Part shown: in pieces, positions 1 to 8,825 of the stretch | How positions within the stretch are numbered: the first letter of the stretch is position 1 | How the letters are laid out: every line of letters starts with the position of its first letter | Made by a program: the position numbers and the translations under genes | Notes under the pieces: generated by a model | Told to the model about the DNA's origin: nothing | What the model saw: only the letters and a program-made list of their open reading frames with translations | Databases searched by the model: none | Assembly: GCA_019358975.1 (NCBI GenBank) | Contig: JAHHIL010000048.1 | Location: 1 to 44,745, forward strand | Direction of reading: 5' to 3' | DNA length: 44,745 bases | Origin: Trichocoleus desertorum ATA4-8-CV12 | GTDB taxonomy: Bacteria; Cyanobacteriota; Cyanobacteriia; FACHB-46

Positions 1-118
1 TCCTGGTGTTCATGGCGCGGTGGAACCACACTGACCCATCTCGAACTCAGAGGTGAAACGCTGCAGCGGCGACGATACTTTGGGGGTAGCCCCACGGGAC
101 AATAGCTCGATGCCAGGA
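1..118 (+). rRNA. rrf: 5S ribosomal RNA
   Basis: The first 118 bases match the bacterial/cyanobacterial 5S rRNA pattern: a start in TCCTGGTG, the conserved CGAACTCAG core near 42-50, and a 3' end GATGCCAGGA that pairs with the start. The 5' end lies at or within a base or two of the window edge. The 16S and 23S genes of the operon would lie off the left side. A strong terminator follows about 15 bases later, so this is the distal end of the rRNA operon. Confidence 0.93.
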
Positions 119-132
119 TAATATTAAGAACG

Positions 133-173
133 AAGAGAGAGGGGAGAGTACAAAGCTCCTCTCTCTTTTGTTT
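133..173 (+). terminator. Rho-independent terminator of the rRNA operon
   Basis: A purine arm AAGAGAGAGGGGAG (133-146) pairs with CTCCTCTCTCTT (156-167) around a short loop and is followed by a T-rich run (TTTTGTTT). It lies just after the 5S gene and before modA, so it should end rRNA transcription. Confidence 0.8.
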
Positions 174-322
174 ATGCCTCTTTGTACGTACTATTCCAGC
201 TCTTGTGAGATACTCCTCGCTATGACAGTTATTTCAAAAGTTCCTTTTGGCTTTAACTGCTTGTAGGTTTTTGAAGGATGAGTAAAAACTGGGGTTGTAG
301 TTCTTAGTGTTTAAAGTGTTGC

Positions 323-1141
323 ATGAACAAGCATTTCGGTTTTGTTGTATTGGGTGTTGTGACATTTGTTCTTGCTATAGCGATCGCTGCTTGTAGTTCT
401 ATTAACTTAAACGCTGAGTTTTCAACCTCAACACCTCAAAACCAGCCAGTTGCTTTAACAATATCAGCGGCAGCTAGCCTCACAGATGTGATGGAAGAAG
501 TCAGGCTGGCTTGGCAGCAAGAAAGGCCAGATGTTGTTTTGACCTTTAACTTTGGTTCCTCTGGCTCCTTACAAGCTCAAATTGAACAAGGAGCACCTGT
601 CGATATTTTTGTTTCTGCTGCCTCTAAGCAGATGGATGCTTTGCAGAAACAGGGATTGATTCTGACAGATACTCGAAAAAACCTTTTGACTAATCAAGTG
701 GTTTTGATTGAGCCGAGAAATGCATCGGCTTTGAAAGATTTTTTTGGTCTTCGCAATGTAACTGTTCAACGGATAGCAATTGGTGACCCAGTGAGTGTAC
801 CCGTTGGGAAGTATAGCCAAGAAGTTTTGACTTCTCTAGGCATTTTTGAAGCAGTTAAGCCCAAATTGATTTTAACTAAAGATGTAAGGCAAGTTTTAAG
901 TTATGTAGAAACAGGGAATGTAGATGCTGGAATCGTTTACCTAACGGATGCTAAAGGATCAGAACAAGTTAGGATTGTGGCGATCGCACCAGAAAAGTCT
1001 CATTCTCCAGTGGCTTATCCGATCGCAGTGCTGAGAGATAGTAAAAACATTGACGCTGCTCAGAAATTTGAACAGTTTTTATTTACTCAGCAGGCTAAAG
1101 CTGTATTTCAGAAACATGGGTTTGGTATTGCCGAGAATTGA
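323..1141 (+). CDS. modA: Molybdate ABC transporter substrate-binding lipoprotein ModA
   Basis: Periplasmic molybdate/tungstate-binding component of the ModABC importer. The 272-residue product starts with a short basic N-terminus and hydrophobic stretch ending in a lipobox (IAAC, Cys24), so it is probably a lipoprotein. The mature part has ModA hallmarks: AAASLTDVMEE near residue 50, FNFGSSGSLQAQIEQGAPVD-type oxyanion-binding region around 75-95, and a C-terminal segment with VDAGIVYLTDA. It is followed after 33 bases by the fused modBC gene on the same strand, so permease and ATPase come from the same transcript. The family assignment is firm; preference for molybdate over tungstate cannot be read from the sequence. 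Confidence 0.93.
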   Translation: MNKHFGFVVLGVVTFVLAIAIAACSSINLNAEFSTSTPQNQPVALTISAAASLTDVMEEVRLAWQQERPDVVLTFNFGSSGSLQAQIEQGAPVDIFVSAASKQMDALQKQGLILTDTRKNLLTNQVVLIEPRNASALKDFFGLRNVTVQRIAIGDPVSVPVGKYSQEVLTSLGIFEAVKPKLILTKDVRQVLSYVETGNVDAGIVYLTDAKGSEQVRIVAIAPEKSHSPVAYPIAVLRDSKNIDAAQKFEQFLFTQQAKAVFQKHGFGIAEN

Positions 1142-1174
1142 TGCTTTGATGGCAGGAGGTACAAGGATCATGCG

Positions 1175-3043
1175 ATGGCGTTTGATTGGTCTCCGCTAGC
1201 GATTTCCTTAAAGACTGCCTCTGTAGCGACTGTAATTACTGGATATTTAGGAACTGTAGCAGCTTGGTGGTTATTCAACTATCAAGGTAAGGGAAAGGCA
1301 TGGTTTGACGGTTTATTTACCCTGTCATTGGTATTGCCGCCCACTGTTGTTGGTTTCTTGTTGTTGCTGTTGTTTGGTAAGCATGGGCCAATTGGCCAAG
1401 TGCTACAATTCTTTGGTCTAAGTATTGTCTTCTCTTGGTTTGCCACAGTAATCGCTGCGACTGTAGTGGCTTTTCCTCTGATGTACCGAACGACCTTGGG
1501 TGCTTTTGAGCAAGTGGATGCTCACTTGATTCAAGCAGCCCGGACCCTGGGAGCGTCAGATTGGAGGATTTTCTGGCGAGTACTCATACCTTTGGCGTGG
1601 CCCGGTATGGTTGCGGGGCTGATTTTGGCCTTTGCGCGATCGCTGGGAGAATTTGGGGCCACGCTGATGTTGGCCGGGAATATTCCAGGACAAACCCAAA
1701 CGATTCCAACTGCTATTTTCTTTGCAGTGGAGCAGGGGAATCGGTCGCAAGCTTTGATTTGGGTTGTAGTAGTAGTAGCGATCGCACTGCTAACCATTGC
1801 TAACCTCAACTACTGGTCTCAGCATCGGCTTTGGTCTGCACTCCACAGCCCAGGTTCGGAGCAGACGCAGTTGCCAGAGAGTCTCAAGTTGGACCGAGTT
1901 AGACGGATCAAACCAGCCGTACCAGAGACAAAAACTGTGCCTTTCAAGCCAGAGTTAGCGATCGCAATTTCTAAGCAGCTGTCTAATTTTTCTTTAGATG
2001 TTAGCTATGCAGCCGACCAAAAACCGCTGGGTTTGCTGGGTGCTTCAGGTTCCGGTAAGAGTATGACGCTACGCTGTATTGCTGGTCTTGAAACACCAAC
2101 CGCTGGCCATATCGTGTTGAATGGTCGAGTGTTGTTTGACTCAAAGCATCAAATTAATCTTCCAAGCCAGCAGCGACAGGTGGGATTTCTCTTCCAGAAC
2201 TACGCGCTTTTTCCTCACATGACGGTTGTGGAGAATATTGAATTTGGTCTGCACAACTTGTCCAAAGCTGAGCGTGGAAGTAGAGTGGCTCGACACATTA
2301 GGATGATGCAGTTGCAAGGTTTAGAGCGGCGGTATCCGCATCAGTTGTCGGGAGGACAGCAGCAGCGAGTCGCACTAGCTAGGGCTTTGGCGATCGAACC
2401 GCAAATTTTGCTGTTGGATGAACCTTTCTCAGCGTTGGATACCCACCTTCGTAGTCAATTAGAAAAACACTTGCGAGAGATTCTAGCCAATTACTCGGGT
2501 GTCACTTTGTTTGTGACTCATAACTTAGAAGAAGCTTATCGGATTTGCCAAAATCTGGTGATTCTAGAAGCAGGAAAAGCGATCGCTCACGGCCCTAAAG
2601 CAGAAATTGTGGAACGCCCGACTACATTTGCGGTAGCCCAGTTAACGGGCTGTAAAAATTTCTCCCAAGCTGAAAGAGTAGGAACCCAAATAATTCGAGC
2701 AGTCAATTGGCATTGTTTGTTGCATGTGGTGGAGCCGATTCCTACTGGCGTGTCTATGGTTGGTATCCGGGCGCATCATATTACATTTATGACTGCTCCA
2801 GGGCAAAGCGATCGCGAGCAGGCTACTAATGATCAGAATATCTTTCCTTGCTGGCTGGCCCAAACTAGCGAAACGCCACACCGAATGACTCTCTACCTGA
2901 AACTGCATGCAGCTCCGACGGATGAACAGGACTATCATTTGCAGGCAGAAGTGTTTAAGGAGAAATGGTTATGGCTCAAAGACCAACCCCTCCCTTGGCA
3001 CGTTTCTCTAGATGCATTGCAGCTGTTTCTGATGACTGGATGA
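1175..3043 (+). CDS. modBC: Fused molybdate ABC transporter permease-ATPase (ModB-ModC)
   Basis: One 622-residue protein joins the ModB membrane permease (about residues 1-220, several hydrophobic helices, with the EAA-type cytoplasmic loop AARTLGASDWRIFW near 121) to the ModC ATPase. The ATPase half has Walker A GASGSGKS (about 289-296), signature LSGGQQQR (about 391), Walker B ILLLDEPFSALD (about 410) and the switch histidine in FVTHNLEEA. The region after about 480 is shorter and more divergent than a standard MopB/TOBE regulatory domain. The fusion is known in cyanobacteria and removes the need for separate modB and modC. The start at 1175 is supported by an AGGAGG upstream at 1154-1159. 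An ATG five bases earlier is in another frame. Confidence 0.93.
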   Translation: MAFDWSPLAISLKTASVATVITGYLGTVAAWWLFNYQGKGKAWFDGLFTLSLVLPPTVVGFLLLLLFGKHGPIGQVLQFFGLSIVFSWFATVIAATVVAFPLMYRTTLGAFEQVDAHLIQAARTLGASDWRIFWRVLIPLAWPGMVAGLILAFARSLGEFGATLMLAGNIPGQTQTIPTAIFFAVEQGNRSQALIWVVVVVAIALLTIANLNYWSQHRLWSALHSPGSEQTQLPESLKLDRVRRIKPAVPETKTVPFKPELAIAISKQLSNFSLDVSYAADQKPLGLLGASGSGKSMTLRCIAGLETPTAGHIVLNGRVLFDSKHQINLPSQQRQVGFLFQNYALFPHMTVVENIEFGLHNLSKAERGSRVARHIRMMQLQGLERRYPHQLSGGQQQRVALARALAIEPQILLLDEPFSALDTHLRSQLEKHLREILANYSGVTLFVTHNLEEAYRICQNLVILEAGKAIAHGPKAEIVERPTTFAVAQLTGCKNFSQAERVGTQIIRAVNWHCLLHVVEPIPTGVSMVGIRAHHITFMTAPGQSDREQATNDQNIFPCWLAQTSETPHRMTLYLKLHAAPTDEQDYHLQAEVFKEKWLWLKDQPLPWHVSLDALQLFLMTG

Positions 3044-3141
3044 GCTGCATTAGCTACCACGCAGAAGCAGGCAGAAACGGTTGTGCTAAAAGGAATGGGG
3101 TCGGCATGATCAGGCTACAGCTATAAAATTTATTGGCTCCT

Positions 3142-3708
3142 ATGACTCCTGACGAGATTACGAATGCTTTAACGCAGCAATTTGGCTCTATAGTGCAGCG
3201 TTTAGAACCGGAAGCTTGGCAAGTTGAAATATCCAAGTTTCGCCTCCTCGTGCTGCTGTCGCAAGACCATACTTGGTTGAGAGTGCTAGTGCCGATCGCC
3301 CCTGCTCAAGAAGCTCAAGCTTTTACTGAACAGCTTTTAGAGGCAAATTTTGATGCGACTCAAGAGATTCGCTATGCTTTGCATCAAAACGTGTTGTGGG
3401 GAGTATTCCAGCATCGTCTAGAAAGCTTAGCAACAGCAGATTTGGTGGCCGCGATCGAGCGCTTGCAGTCCTTGCATGATCAAGGTTTATCTAAGCCCTT
3501 CAACGATCTTGTAGAAGTCAGAATTCGTCAAATTATCCATGTCGCAAAGCTGCAAGGACAATCCTTAGAATCAACTCTGCAAACTCTCAATCATTTTTAT
3601 GAAGAGGGAATGATGGGAAATTTGGCTCAGGGAGCTACTAGCCGAGAAGAAGTGCTGACAGCTTGGCGGCGACAGTTGGAGCGTTTGTGGCCTGAGGTGC
3701 AGCCTTAA
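3142..3708 (+). CDS. Conserved hypothetical protein, 188 aa
   Basis: Soluble, mostly helical protein without signal peptide or membrane segment. I do not recognise a named domain with certainty. The fold pattern (short beta-rich first half with WQVEISKFRLLVLLSQD, helical second half) is loosely like small secretion-chaperone-like proteins of cyanobacteria, but that is a weak impression. The open frame begins at a TTG at 3133, but the ATG at 3142 is a more usual start. Its TAA stop shares one base with the ATG of the next gene (TAATG), which implies translational coupling with the DUF2358-like protein. Confidence 0.75.
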   Translation: MTPDEITNALTQQFGSIVQRLEPEAWQVEISKFRLLVLLSQDHTWLRVLVPIAPAQEAQAFTEQLLEANFDATQEIRYALHQNVLWGVFQHRLESLATADLVAAIERLQSLHDQGLSKPFNDLVEVRIRQIIHVAKLQGQSLESTLQTLNHFYEEGMMGNLAQGATSREEVLTAWRRQLERLWPEVQP

Positions 3709-4109
3709 TGGATATGGATGTTGTACAGATTCTGCGCGAAGACTATCAACGGTTTCCGGTTGACCAGACCTATAGTATCTATGCAGAAAATGTTTTCTTT
3801 CAAGATCCGCTCAATCGCTTCCGTGGGGTAGAGCGCTACAAGCAGATGATTGCTTTTCTAGAGCGTTGGTTTGCTGAGTTGCAAATGGATTTGCATGATA
3901 TTCGACAAGAAGGTAACCAGATTAGAACTGAATGGACACTAAGGTGGCGATCGCCTCTGCCCTGGCAACCGAAGATCGCAATTTCAGGTTGGAGTGAATT
4001 GCAACTTGACTCATCAGGCTTGATCACCTCCCACGTCGATTATTGGCACTGTTCTCGTTGGGATGTGGTTAGGCAGCATTTTGGGGGAAGGGTGGAGAAG
4101 GAAGGATGA
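3708..4109 (+). CDS. DUF2358 / NTF2-like family protein
   Basis: A 133-residue protein of the type found across cyanobacteria and plant plastids (DUF2358, NTF2-like alpha+beta fold). It shows the typical opening ILREDYQRFP, then YAENVFFQDPLNRFRG, WTLRWRSPLPWQPKIAISGWSE and the closing HVDYWHCSRWDVVRQHF. The molecular role is unknown. The start codon overlaps the stop of the upstream gene by one base, so the two are coupled. The stop codon lies inside a 7-bp tandem repeat (4101-4121). Confidence 0.85.
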   Translation: MDMDVVQILREDYQRFPVDQTYSIYAENVFFQDPLNRFRGVERYKQMIAFLERWFAELQMDLHDIRQEGNQIRTEWTLRWRSPLPWQPKIAISGWSELQLDSSGLITSHVDYWHCSRWDVVRQHFGGRVEKEG

Positions 4110-4121
4110 AGGATGAAGGAT
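4101..4121 (+). repeat. Tandem heptamer GAAGGAT x3
   Basis: Three perfect copies of GAAGGAT overlap the end of the DUF2358-like gene. The TGA stop at 4107-4109 spans the first unit junction, so copy-number change downstream of it would not alter the protein. This is a typical cyanobacterial heptanucleotide simple repeat. Confidence 0.85.
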
Positions 4122-4392
4122 GAAAGTCAGGAGAAAGATGTTTAGCTCTGCTGTTCACGAAGCATAGGATGTAGCTTGCTTCTACGTAGCAGTGAGATGA
4201 AGTTGGAGTTTTGCCCGGATTTTGTGGGTAGGTAGAGTAGTGTCTAATGGTTGAGGGTGCTTGAAGACCAGCTGATAGGAACAACCATAGAACTGGTTGG
4301 TCTAAGGATTGCAGTGCGTGTTATTTGCAACACCTAGGAAATCCTTTTTTATCGGTTACATCTAGCCACAGTGCCCTTTGTTCTACAAAACT

Positions 4393-6255
4393 ATGACGTG
4401 GATCTGCCGGGAGCATCCCCTGGATTTTCCAGCTGCCAAAAATTCTGCTAAAAGCTTAGAAACTACTCGGGTTTGTCACCATCTAACGGTCGGTTTACCG
4501 TTGGCACTAGCGGCACTCCTTTGTCCACAAGTAACAGTGGCACAAAACTTGAGGCTGCATTCTGCCCAAGTGTTGGCCTCCACAACTGGACTAGCAGTTC
4601 CTAGCTCTACAGAAGCACAATCAACGGATCGGGTTTGTCAAACCAGTGACAATCCCAGTTCTCCGACTCAACTAACCAGTTGGATGGGAAACTTAGTACA
4701 AGTCTCGACTTGGGTAGGAGATCCTGAAGTAGGTCTGACGCAACTCATTCAAGGCTTAGGTCCCCAGCTAGTGAGTTATTTTAATCCCAGTCCTTGGCCT
4801 ACGATTAGCGATCGCGCTCAACAAGCCAGAGTACCCGTGGTCATGTATCACGATATTTTGCCAGAAAAGCAAGTCTTCTTTGATGTCACCCCTGAGGAGT
4901 TTGAACAACACCTGCAACTGATTCGAGAACGTGGATTAACACCAATTAGCCTCGATCAGTTAACTACACATCTGCGGACAGGGCTATCTCTACCAGAAAA
5001 GCCGATCTTATTGACCTTCGATGACGGTTACAGTGGTCACTACAAGCACGTTTATCCGTTACTCAAGAAATACGGTTACCCTGCCGTATTCTCTATCTAC
5101 ACCGCTAAGGTTGATAAAAAGCTGGGGCGCTCTAGCTTGAATTGGGAAGAGTTGCGACAAATGGCCGCAGATCCCCTGGTAACGATCGCGGCTCATAGTG
5201 TCACTCATCCCCCTGATCTCACTAAACTCACAGATGATCACTTAGCAACCGAGGTGGCAGAGTCGAAACGGCTCTTAGAAGCTGAATTAGGCATGCCAAT
5301 TCGCTACTTTACGTATCCAGAAGGGAAATACGATGCACGGGTCGCTAAAGTGGTTCAGGACGTGGGCTACTTAGCAGCGTTCACAATGGATGATGTCGAT
5401 GAGCGCTTTGCAGGTGAGTCTGAGAGCTTGTTGGCGATCGCTCGGTTTGGTCAGTCCCGCCTCCCCGATATCATTGACCAAGCTTGGGGCGGATCTCCTC
5501 TACCTAGTTGGAATCTAGGCTTTGATTTTTCTGCGCCAGTGCAACTGACTGAAACTACGATTGACGAGACTCCTTTCCGCTTCATTTCGGGTGGTAAACC
5601 GATTACGATTCACGCTAAGAGTCGTTATCAGGTGCCAGAAATCCTAGAAGGAACTCAGGCGATCGCAGCGGTGGATGGTGGTTTCTTCTCGCTCAAGTAC
5701 TTGGACTCTAATGTGATGATTGGCCCTGTCATGAGTCAAAGCAGCGGGCGGTTTGTGCCAGGGAATAGAAGTGAAAATCGCAAGCTGGCGGGACGGCCTT
5801 TAGTCGTTATGAGTCCTCACGCTGCTAAGTTTATTCCCTTTAATGGAGAAAAGCACAATAGTTTAGAGGGCGTGCAAGCAGAGCTACCAGGTGCGACAGA
5901 TGCTTTCGTAGCGGCGGCTTGGCTAGTCAAAGAGAACCAACCCCAACCTGCGAGTACCTTTGGTAGCCTATTTGATTTTGATGCCGTGCGTCACCGAGCC
6001 TTCTGGGGCATCAATCAAGCAGGTCAACCCACCATCGGCGTCTCGGTAGAGCCAATTGATTCGGTTTCCCTAGGAATTGCCTTAGAGAAAGCGGGCTTCC
6101 GTGATGCAGTGATGCTGGACTCTGGTGCTAGCACTTCCCTGGCTTATAAAGGCGAATCTTTAGTAGGCTATATTCCTCGTCCTGTGCCGCATGTGGTGGC
6201 GTTGGTGCCTTCTGACGCAGAAGCAAAGGCGGCTTGTACTTTGGCTTCTCGATAG
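4393..6255 (+). CDS. Polysaccharide deacetylase fused to a phosphodiester glycosidase domain
   Basis: 620 residues from the ATG at 4393 (a TTG at 4378 is also in frame). A hydrophobic stretch near residues 35-50 looks like a signal or anchor, so the protein should act outside the cytoplasm. The NodB/CE4 deacetylase domain covers about 145-340. It shows TFDDGY (208-213), the metal-binding HSVTH (268-272) and RYFTYPEGKYD (from 304), which correspond to CE4 motifs 1-3. After about 380 a NAGPA-like phosphodiester glycosidase domain follows, with AVDGGFF (426-432) and LDSGAST (575-581). The pairing suggests modification of an N-acetylated exopolysaccharide or cell-wall glycan; the substrate is inferred only. 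It is followed by a shared convergent terminator. Confidence 0.88.
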   Translation: MTWICREHPLDFPAAKNSAKSLETTRVCHHLTVGLPLALAALLCPQVTVAQNLRLHSAQVLASTTGLAVPSSTEAQSTDRVCQTSDNPSSPTQLTSWMGNLVQVSTWVGDPEVGLTQLIQGLGPQLVSYFNPSPWPTISDRAQQARVPVVMYHDILPEKQVFFDVTPEEFEQHLQLIRERGLTPISLDQLTTHLRTGLSLPEKPILLTFDDGYSGHYKHVYPLLKKYGYPAVFSIYTAKVDKKLGRSSLNWEELRQMAADPLVTIAAHSVTHPPDLTKLTDDHLATEVAESKRLLEAELGMPIRYFTYPEGKYDARVAKVVQDVGYLAAFTMDDVDERFAGESESLLAIARFGQSRLPDIIDQAWGGSPLPSWNLGFDFSAPVQLTETTIDETPFRFISGGKPITIHAKSRYQVPEILEGTQAIAAVDGGFFSLKYLDSNVMIGPVMSQSSGRFVPGNRSENRKLAGRPLVVMSPHAAKFIPFNGEKHNSLEGVQAELPGATDAFVAAAWLVKENQPQPASTFGSLFDFDAVRHRAFWGINQAGQPTIGVSVEPIDSVSLGIALEKAGFRDAVMLDSGASTSLAYKGESLVGYIPRPVPHVVALVPSDAEAKAACTLASR

Positions 6256-6312
6256 GGCGATCGCTGCTGGTGAAGCTATGGCTTGGGGTGAGCGATCGCT
6301 GTTGGTGAGGGT

Positions 6313-6347
6313 CGTGCGTTACGGCTGTGCCTAACACACGCTACGGG
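6313..6347. repeat. Dispersed palindromic repeat (GTGCGTTA...TAACACAC type)
   Basis: The stretch GTGCGTTACGGCTGTGCC followed by TAACACACGCTACGG is an imperfect inverted repeat resembling a class of short intergenic palindromes common in cyanobacterial genomes. Just upstream, 6256-6310 holds two HIP1 sites, each followed by TG(C/T)TGGTGA, i.e. a small direct duplication. Confidence 0.55.
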
Positions 6348-6385
6348 TTTGGGGTTGGGCTAAGAGATTAGATGAAAAATTGCTA

Positions 6386-6427
6386 CTAAAAAAGCTGGGC
6401 AGCATCTAAACTACCCAGCTTTTTTAG
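6386..6427. terminator. Bidirectional terminator
   Basis: A perfect 14-bp inverted repeat, CTAAAAAAGCTGGG (6386-6399) and CCCAGCTTTTTTAG (6414-6427), has A/T runs at the outer ends of both arms. It can therefore terminate both the rightward deacetylase gene and the leftward aldolase gene. Confidence 0.85.
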
Positions 6428-6447
6428 TTAAGAGTCAAACCTGTTAA

Positions 6448-7527
6448 TTAGACAGTGACAGCTTTCTTGGTGGCACCACCCAGTTCGCCTTTGGCATACT
6501 TAGCAGCAAAATCATCCAGGGAAACAGGCTTGATCTTGCTAGCTTGACCTGCAGCACTAAAGGCTTGGTAGCGCTCAGCACAAACGTTTTGCATGTACTT
6601 GATAGAAGGCTTGAGGAAGTGACGAGGATCGAACTCCTCAGGCTTAGAAGCTAGCGCTTCACGCACCGCAGCGGTGATTGCCAAACGGTTGTCGGTGTCG
6701 ATGTTCACTTTACGCACACCGCTCTTGATACCCTTTTGGATTTCTTCGAGGGGTACACCGTAGGTTTCAGGAATCTTACCGCCGTACTGGTTGATCAAAG
6801 CGATGAGATCTTCAGGTACAGAGGAGGAACCGTGCATGACCAAGTGGGTGTTGGGCAGGCGACGGTGGATTTCTTCAATGCGGCTGATGGCGAGGATTTC
6901 ACCAGTGGGCTTACGGGTGAACTTGTAAGCACCGTGGCTGGTACCGATCGCAACTGCGAGGGCATCAACGCCAGTTTGCTCAACGAAGTCTACTGCTTCA
7001 TCAGGGTCGGTCAAGAGTTGGTCATGGGAGAGGGTGCCCTCAAAACCGTGGCCATCTTCTTTGTCACCTTGGCCAGTTTCTAGAGAACCGAGGCAACCCA
7101 ATTCACCTTCAACGCTGACGCCGATTGCGTGAGCAACTTCTACCACTCGGCGAGTCACTTCAACGTTGTACTCGTAGCTGGATGGAGTTTTAGCATCAGC
7201 TTCCAGAGAGCCGTCCATCATGACGCTGGTAAAACCATGACTCATGGCTGAGTAGCAAGTCGCAGGGCTATTGCCATGATCTTGGTGCATTGCGATAGGA
7301 ATATCAGGATAGGTCTCTACCGCAGCCAAAATCAGGTGGCGTAGGAAAGCTTCTCCAGCATATTTACGAGCGCCACGAGAGGCTTGCAAAATCACAGGGC
7401 TATCGGTTTCATGGGCAGCCTGCATGATGGCTTGAATCTGCTCCATGTTGTTAACGTTGTAGGCGGGAATGCCGTAACCGTTTTCAGCCGCGTGATCCAA
7501 CAACAGCCGCATGGGTACGAGCGCCAT
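6448..7527 (-). CDS. fba: Class II fructose-1,6-bisphosphate aldolase
   Basis: Zn-dependent aldolase of 359 residues that interconverts fructose-1,6-bisphosphate with dihydroxyacetone phosphate and glyceraldehyde-3-phosphate (and usually sedoheptulose-1,7-bisphosphate in phototrophs), in glycolysis and the Calvin cycle. It shows the class II signature [10 protein letters not shown] with the catalytic Asp83 and zinc ligand His84, then MMDGSLEAD (about 103-111), a later zinc-ligand region with GTSHGAYKF, and phosphate-binding [11 protein letters not shown]. Length and motifs fit the Calvin-type FbaA/CbbA subgroup. An AGGAGG lies seven to eight bases upstream of the ATG on the minus strand. It is monocistronic, with its terminator at 6386-6427. 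Confidence 0.96.
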   Translation of the reverse strand: MALVPMRLLLDHAAENGYGIPAYNVNNMEQIQAIMQAAHETDSPVILQASRGARKYAGEAFLRHLILAAVETYPDIPIAMHQDHGNSPATCYSAMSHGFTSVMMDGSLEADAKTPSSYEYNVEVTRRVVEVAHAIGVSVEGELGCLGSLETGQGDKEDGHGFEGTLSHDQLLTDPDEAVDFVEQTGVDALAVAIGTSHGAYKFTRKPTGEILAISRIEEIHRRLPNTHLVMHGSSSVPEDLIALINQYGGKIPETYGVPLEEIQKGIKSGVRKVNIDTDNRLAITAAVREALASKPEEFDPRHFLKPSIKYMQNVCAERYQAFSAAGQASKIKPVSLDDFAAKYAKGELGGATKKAVTV

Positions 7528-7692
7528 AGAGAGTCCTCCTAATTACTTCGTCGTTAGCTAGCTAGTTTTAGACGAGCTCAATTCTTACGTTAATCTTAAG
7601 ATACTTTGTGCTTATAACATAGAGGAAGTATCTCAAGATTCACCTTGAACCCTTTTTACTAGGTCTATAAGATTTGTTTATCTTTCTTTTTA

Positions 7693-7764
<72 letters not shown>

Positions 7765-7902
7765 GTTCAGTTGCACTTGTCTCAGCGCCGTTTACAACAA
7801 TAACACACCTTTTCTGGATTTAGAAAGATATTTGCTAGAAAAATCTAGAAATAATTCGAAGATTTTTAGATCGCTTACACAGCTTGAGATACAGCGCTTA
7901 GA

Positions 7903-8772
7903 CTACAGCAGTTTGGCTGTGAGATGAACGGTTGTATCTAAGCTTGCACCGGATGCTAAATGGGTCAGGCGATCGCCCGTATTCAAAGCATTGCGTCCCG
8001 CTGTCCAGGGTTCCAAGCAATAAAACTCTTTCCCTTTCACTGTCCAAAAGACCACGGTGGAGTAAGGTGACTCGTAGCTAAGCGTCAAATGCACGCCCTG
8101 GCCGCGATCGCTGGCTGTGGCTGAGCGGTGCGAGAGTTCCCGGAACGCCACATCAATTTCATCGCGCTCAAAATCGAATTGGTTGCTGAACGACTCAACG
8201 GTCTGCGATCGCTGATCCAGCAATTCTGTGGCGGGAATATCGAACTGGAGCTGAGTTTTGTCGGAAGTAACAAAGTAAGGATGTAGCCCTACCGAGAAGG
8301 GCATGGGTTCATCAGAGCAATTCTCAAACCGCTGATGAATGACTAAAGTGTTTCCTTGGAGTTGATAAGTGAAGGCGACTTGAAACTGAAAGGGATACGC
8401 CGCCAATGTTTGCTCATTGCTCTCTAACACCAGAGTCAGGCTGGCTACGTCCTGCGTTTTCTGCTCCGTCACTTGCCAAGGTAAATCACGGGCAAAGCCA
8501 TGCTGCTTCAGGTTGTAGGTTTGGCCGTTATGAGTGTAGGTGTTGTTAGGCAGATTGCCGCAAATAGGAAACAAGACCGGGATGCCACCCCGCACAGTCA
8601 GTTCAGGATTGGCGAATCGTTCAGTATCGAGATACAGCAGCTCTTGACCTTGCACCCGCCAACTGGTAACAATGCCACCCCGCTCAGGCACAACTTCTAA
8701 GTGAGAGTTGGTGGCTTGGTCAGAGAGTAGATAGGTTTTGTATTGCCGCTGCTCAGTTGCGATCGCAAACAC
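7903..8772 (-). CDS. Aldose 1-epimerase family protein
   Basis: 289-residue galactose-mutarotase-fold protein. Conserved pieces include PERGGIVTSWRVQGQELLYLD near the N-terminus, GGIPVLFPICGNLP (about 62-75), KQHGFARDLPWQV with the catalytic-type histidine, and VGLHPYFV further on. These fit the aldose 1-epimerase/glucose-6-phosphate 1-epimerase-like group, which interconverts alpha and beta anomers of sugars or sugar phosphates. The exact substrate cannot be told. It is transcribed leftwards after the CapA-like gene, separated by 53 bases, so co-transcription is possible. Confidence 0.88.
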   Translation of the reverse strand: MFAIATEQRQYKTYLLSDQATNSHLEVVPERGGIVTSWRVQGQELLYLDTERFANPELTVRGGIPVLFPICGNLPNNTYTHNGQTYNLKQHGFARDLPWQVTEQKTQDVASLTLVLESNEQTLAAYPFQFQVAFTYQLQGNTLVIHQRFENCSDEPMPFSVGLHPYFVTSDKTQLQFDIPATELLDQRSQTVESFSNQFDFERDEIDVAFRELSHRSATASDRGQGVHLTLSYESPYSTVVFWTVKGKEFYCLEPWTAGRNALNTGDRLTHLASGASLDTTVHLTAKLL

Positions 8773-8825
8773 AGTGATTAACTCCTTAAATTTTGAATCA
8801 CACCTGGCTCAGCTCTTGAGAACTT

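Noticed and set aside
4101-4470. CRISPR-like repeats
   Set aside because: Only a 7-bp tandem repeat is present. No spaced 25-40 bp repeats occur here or elsewhere in the window.
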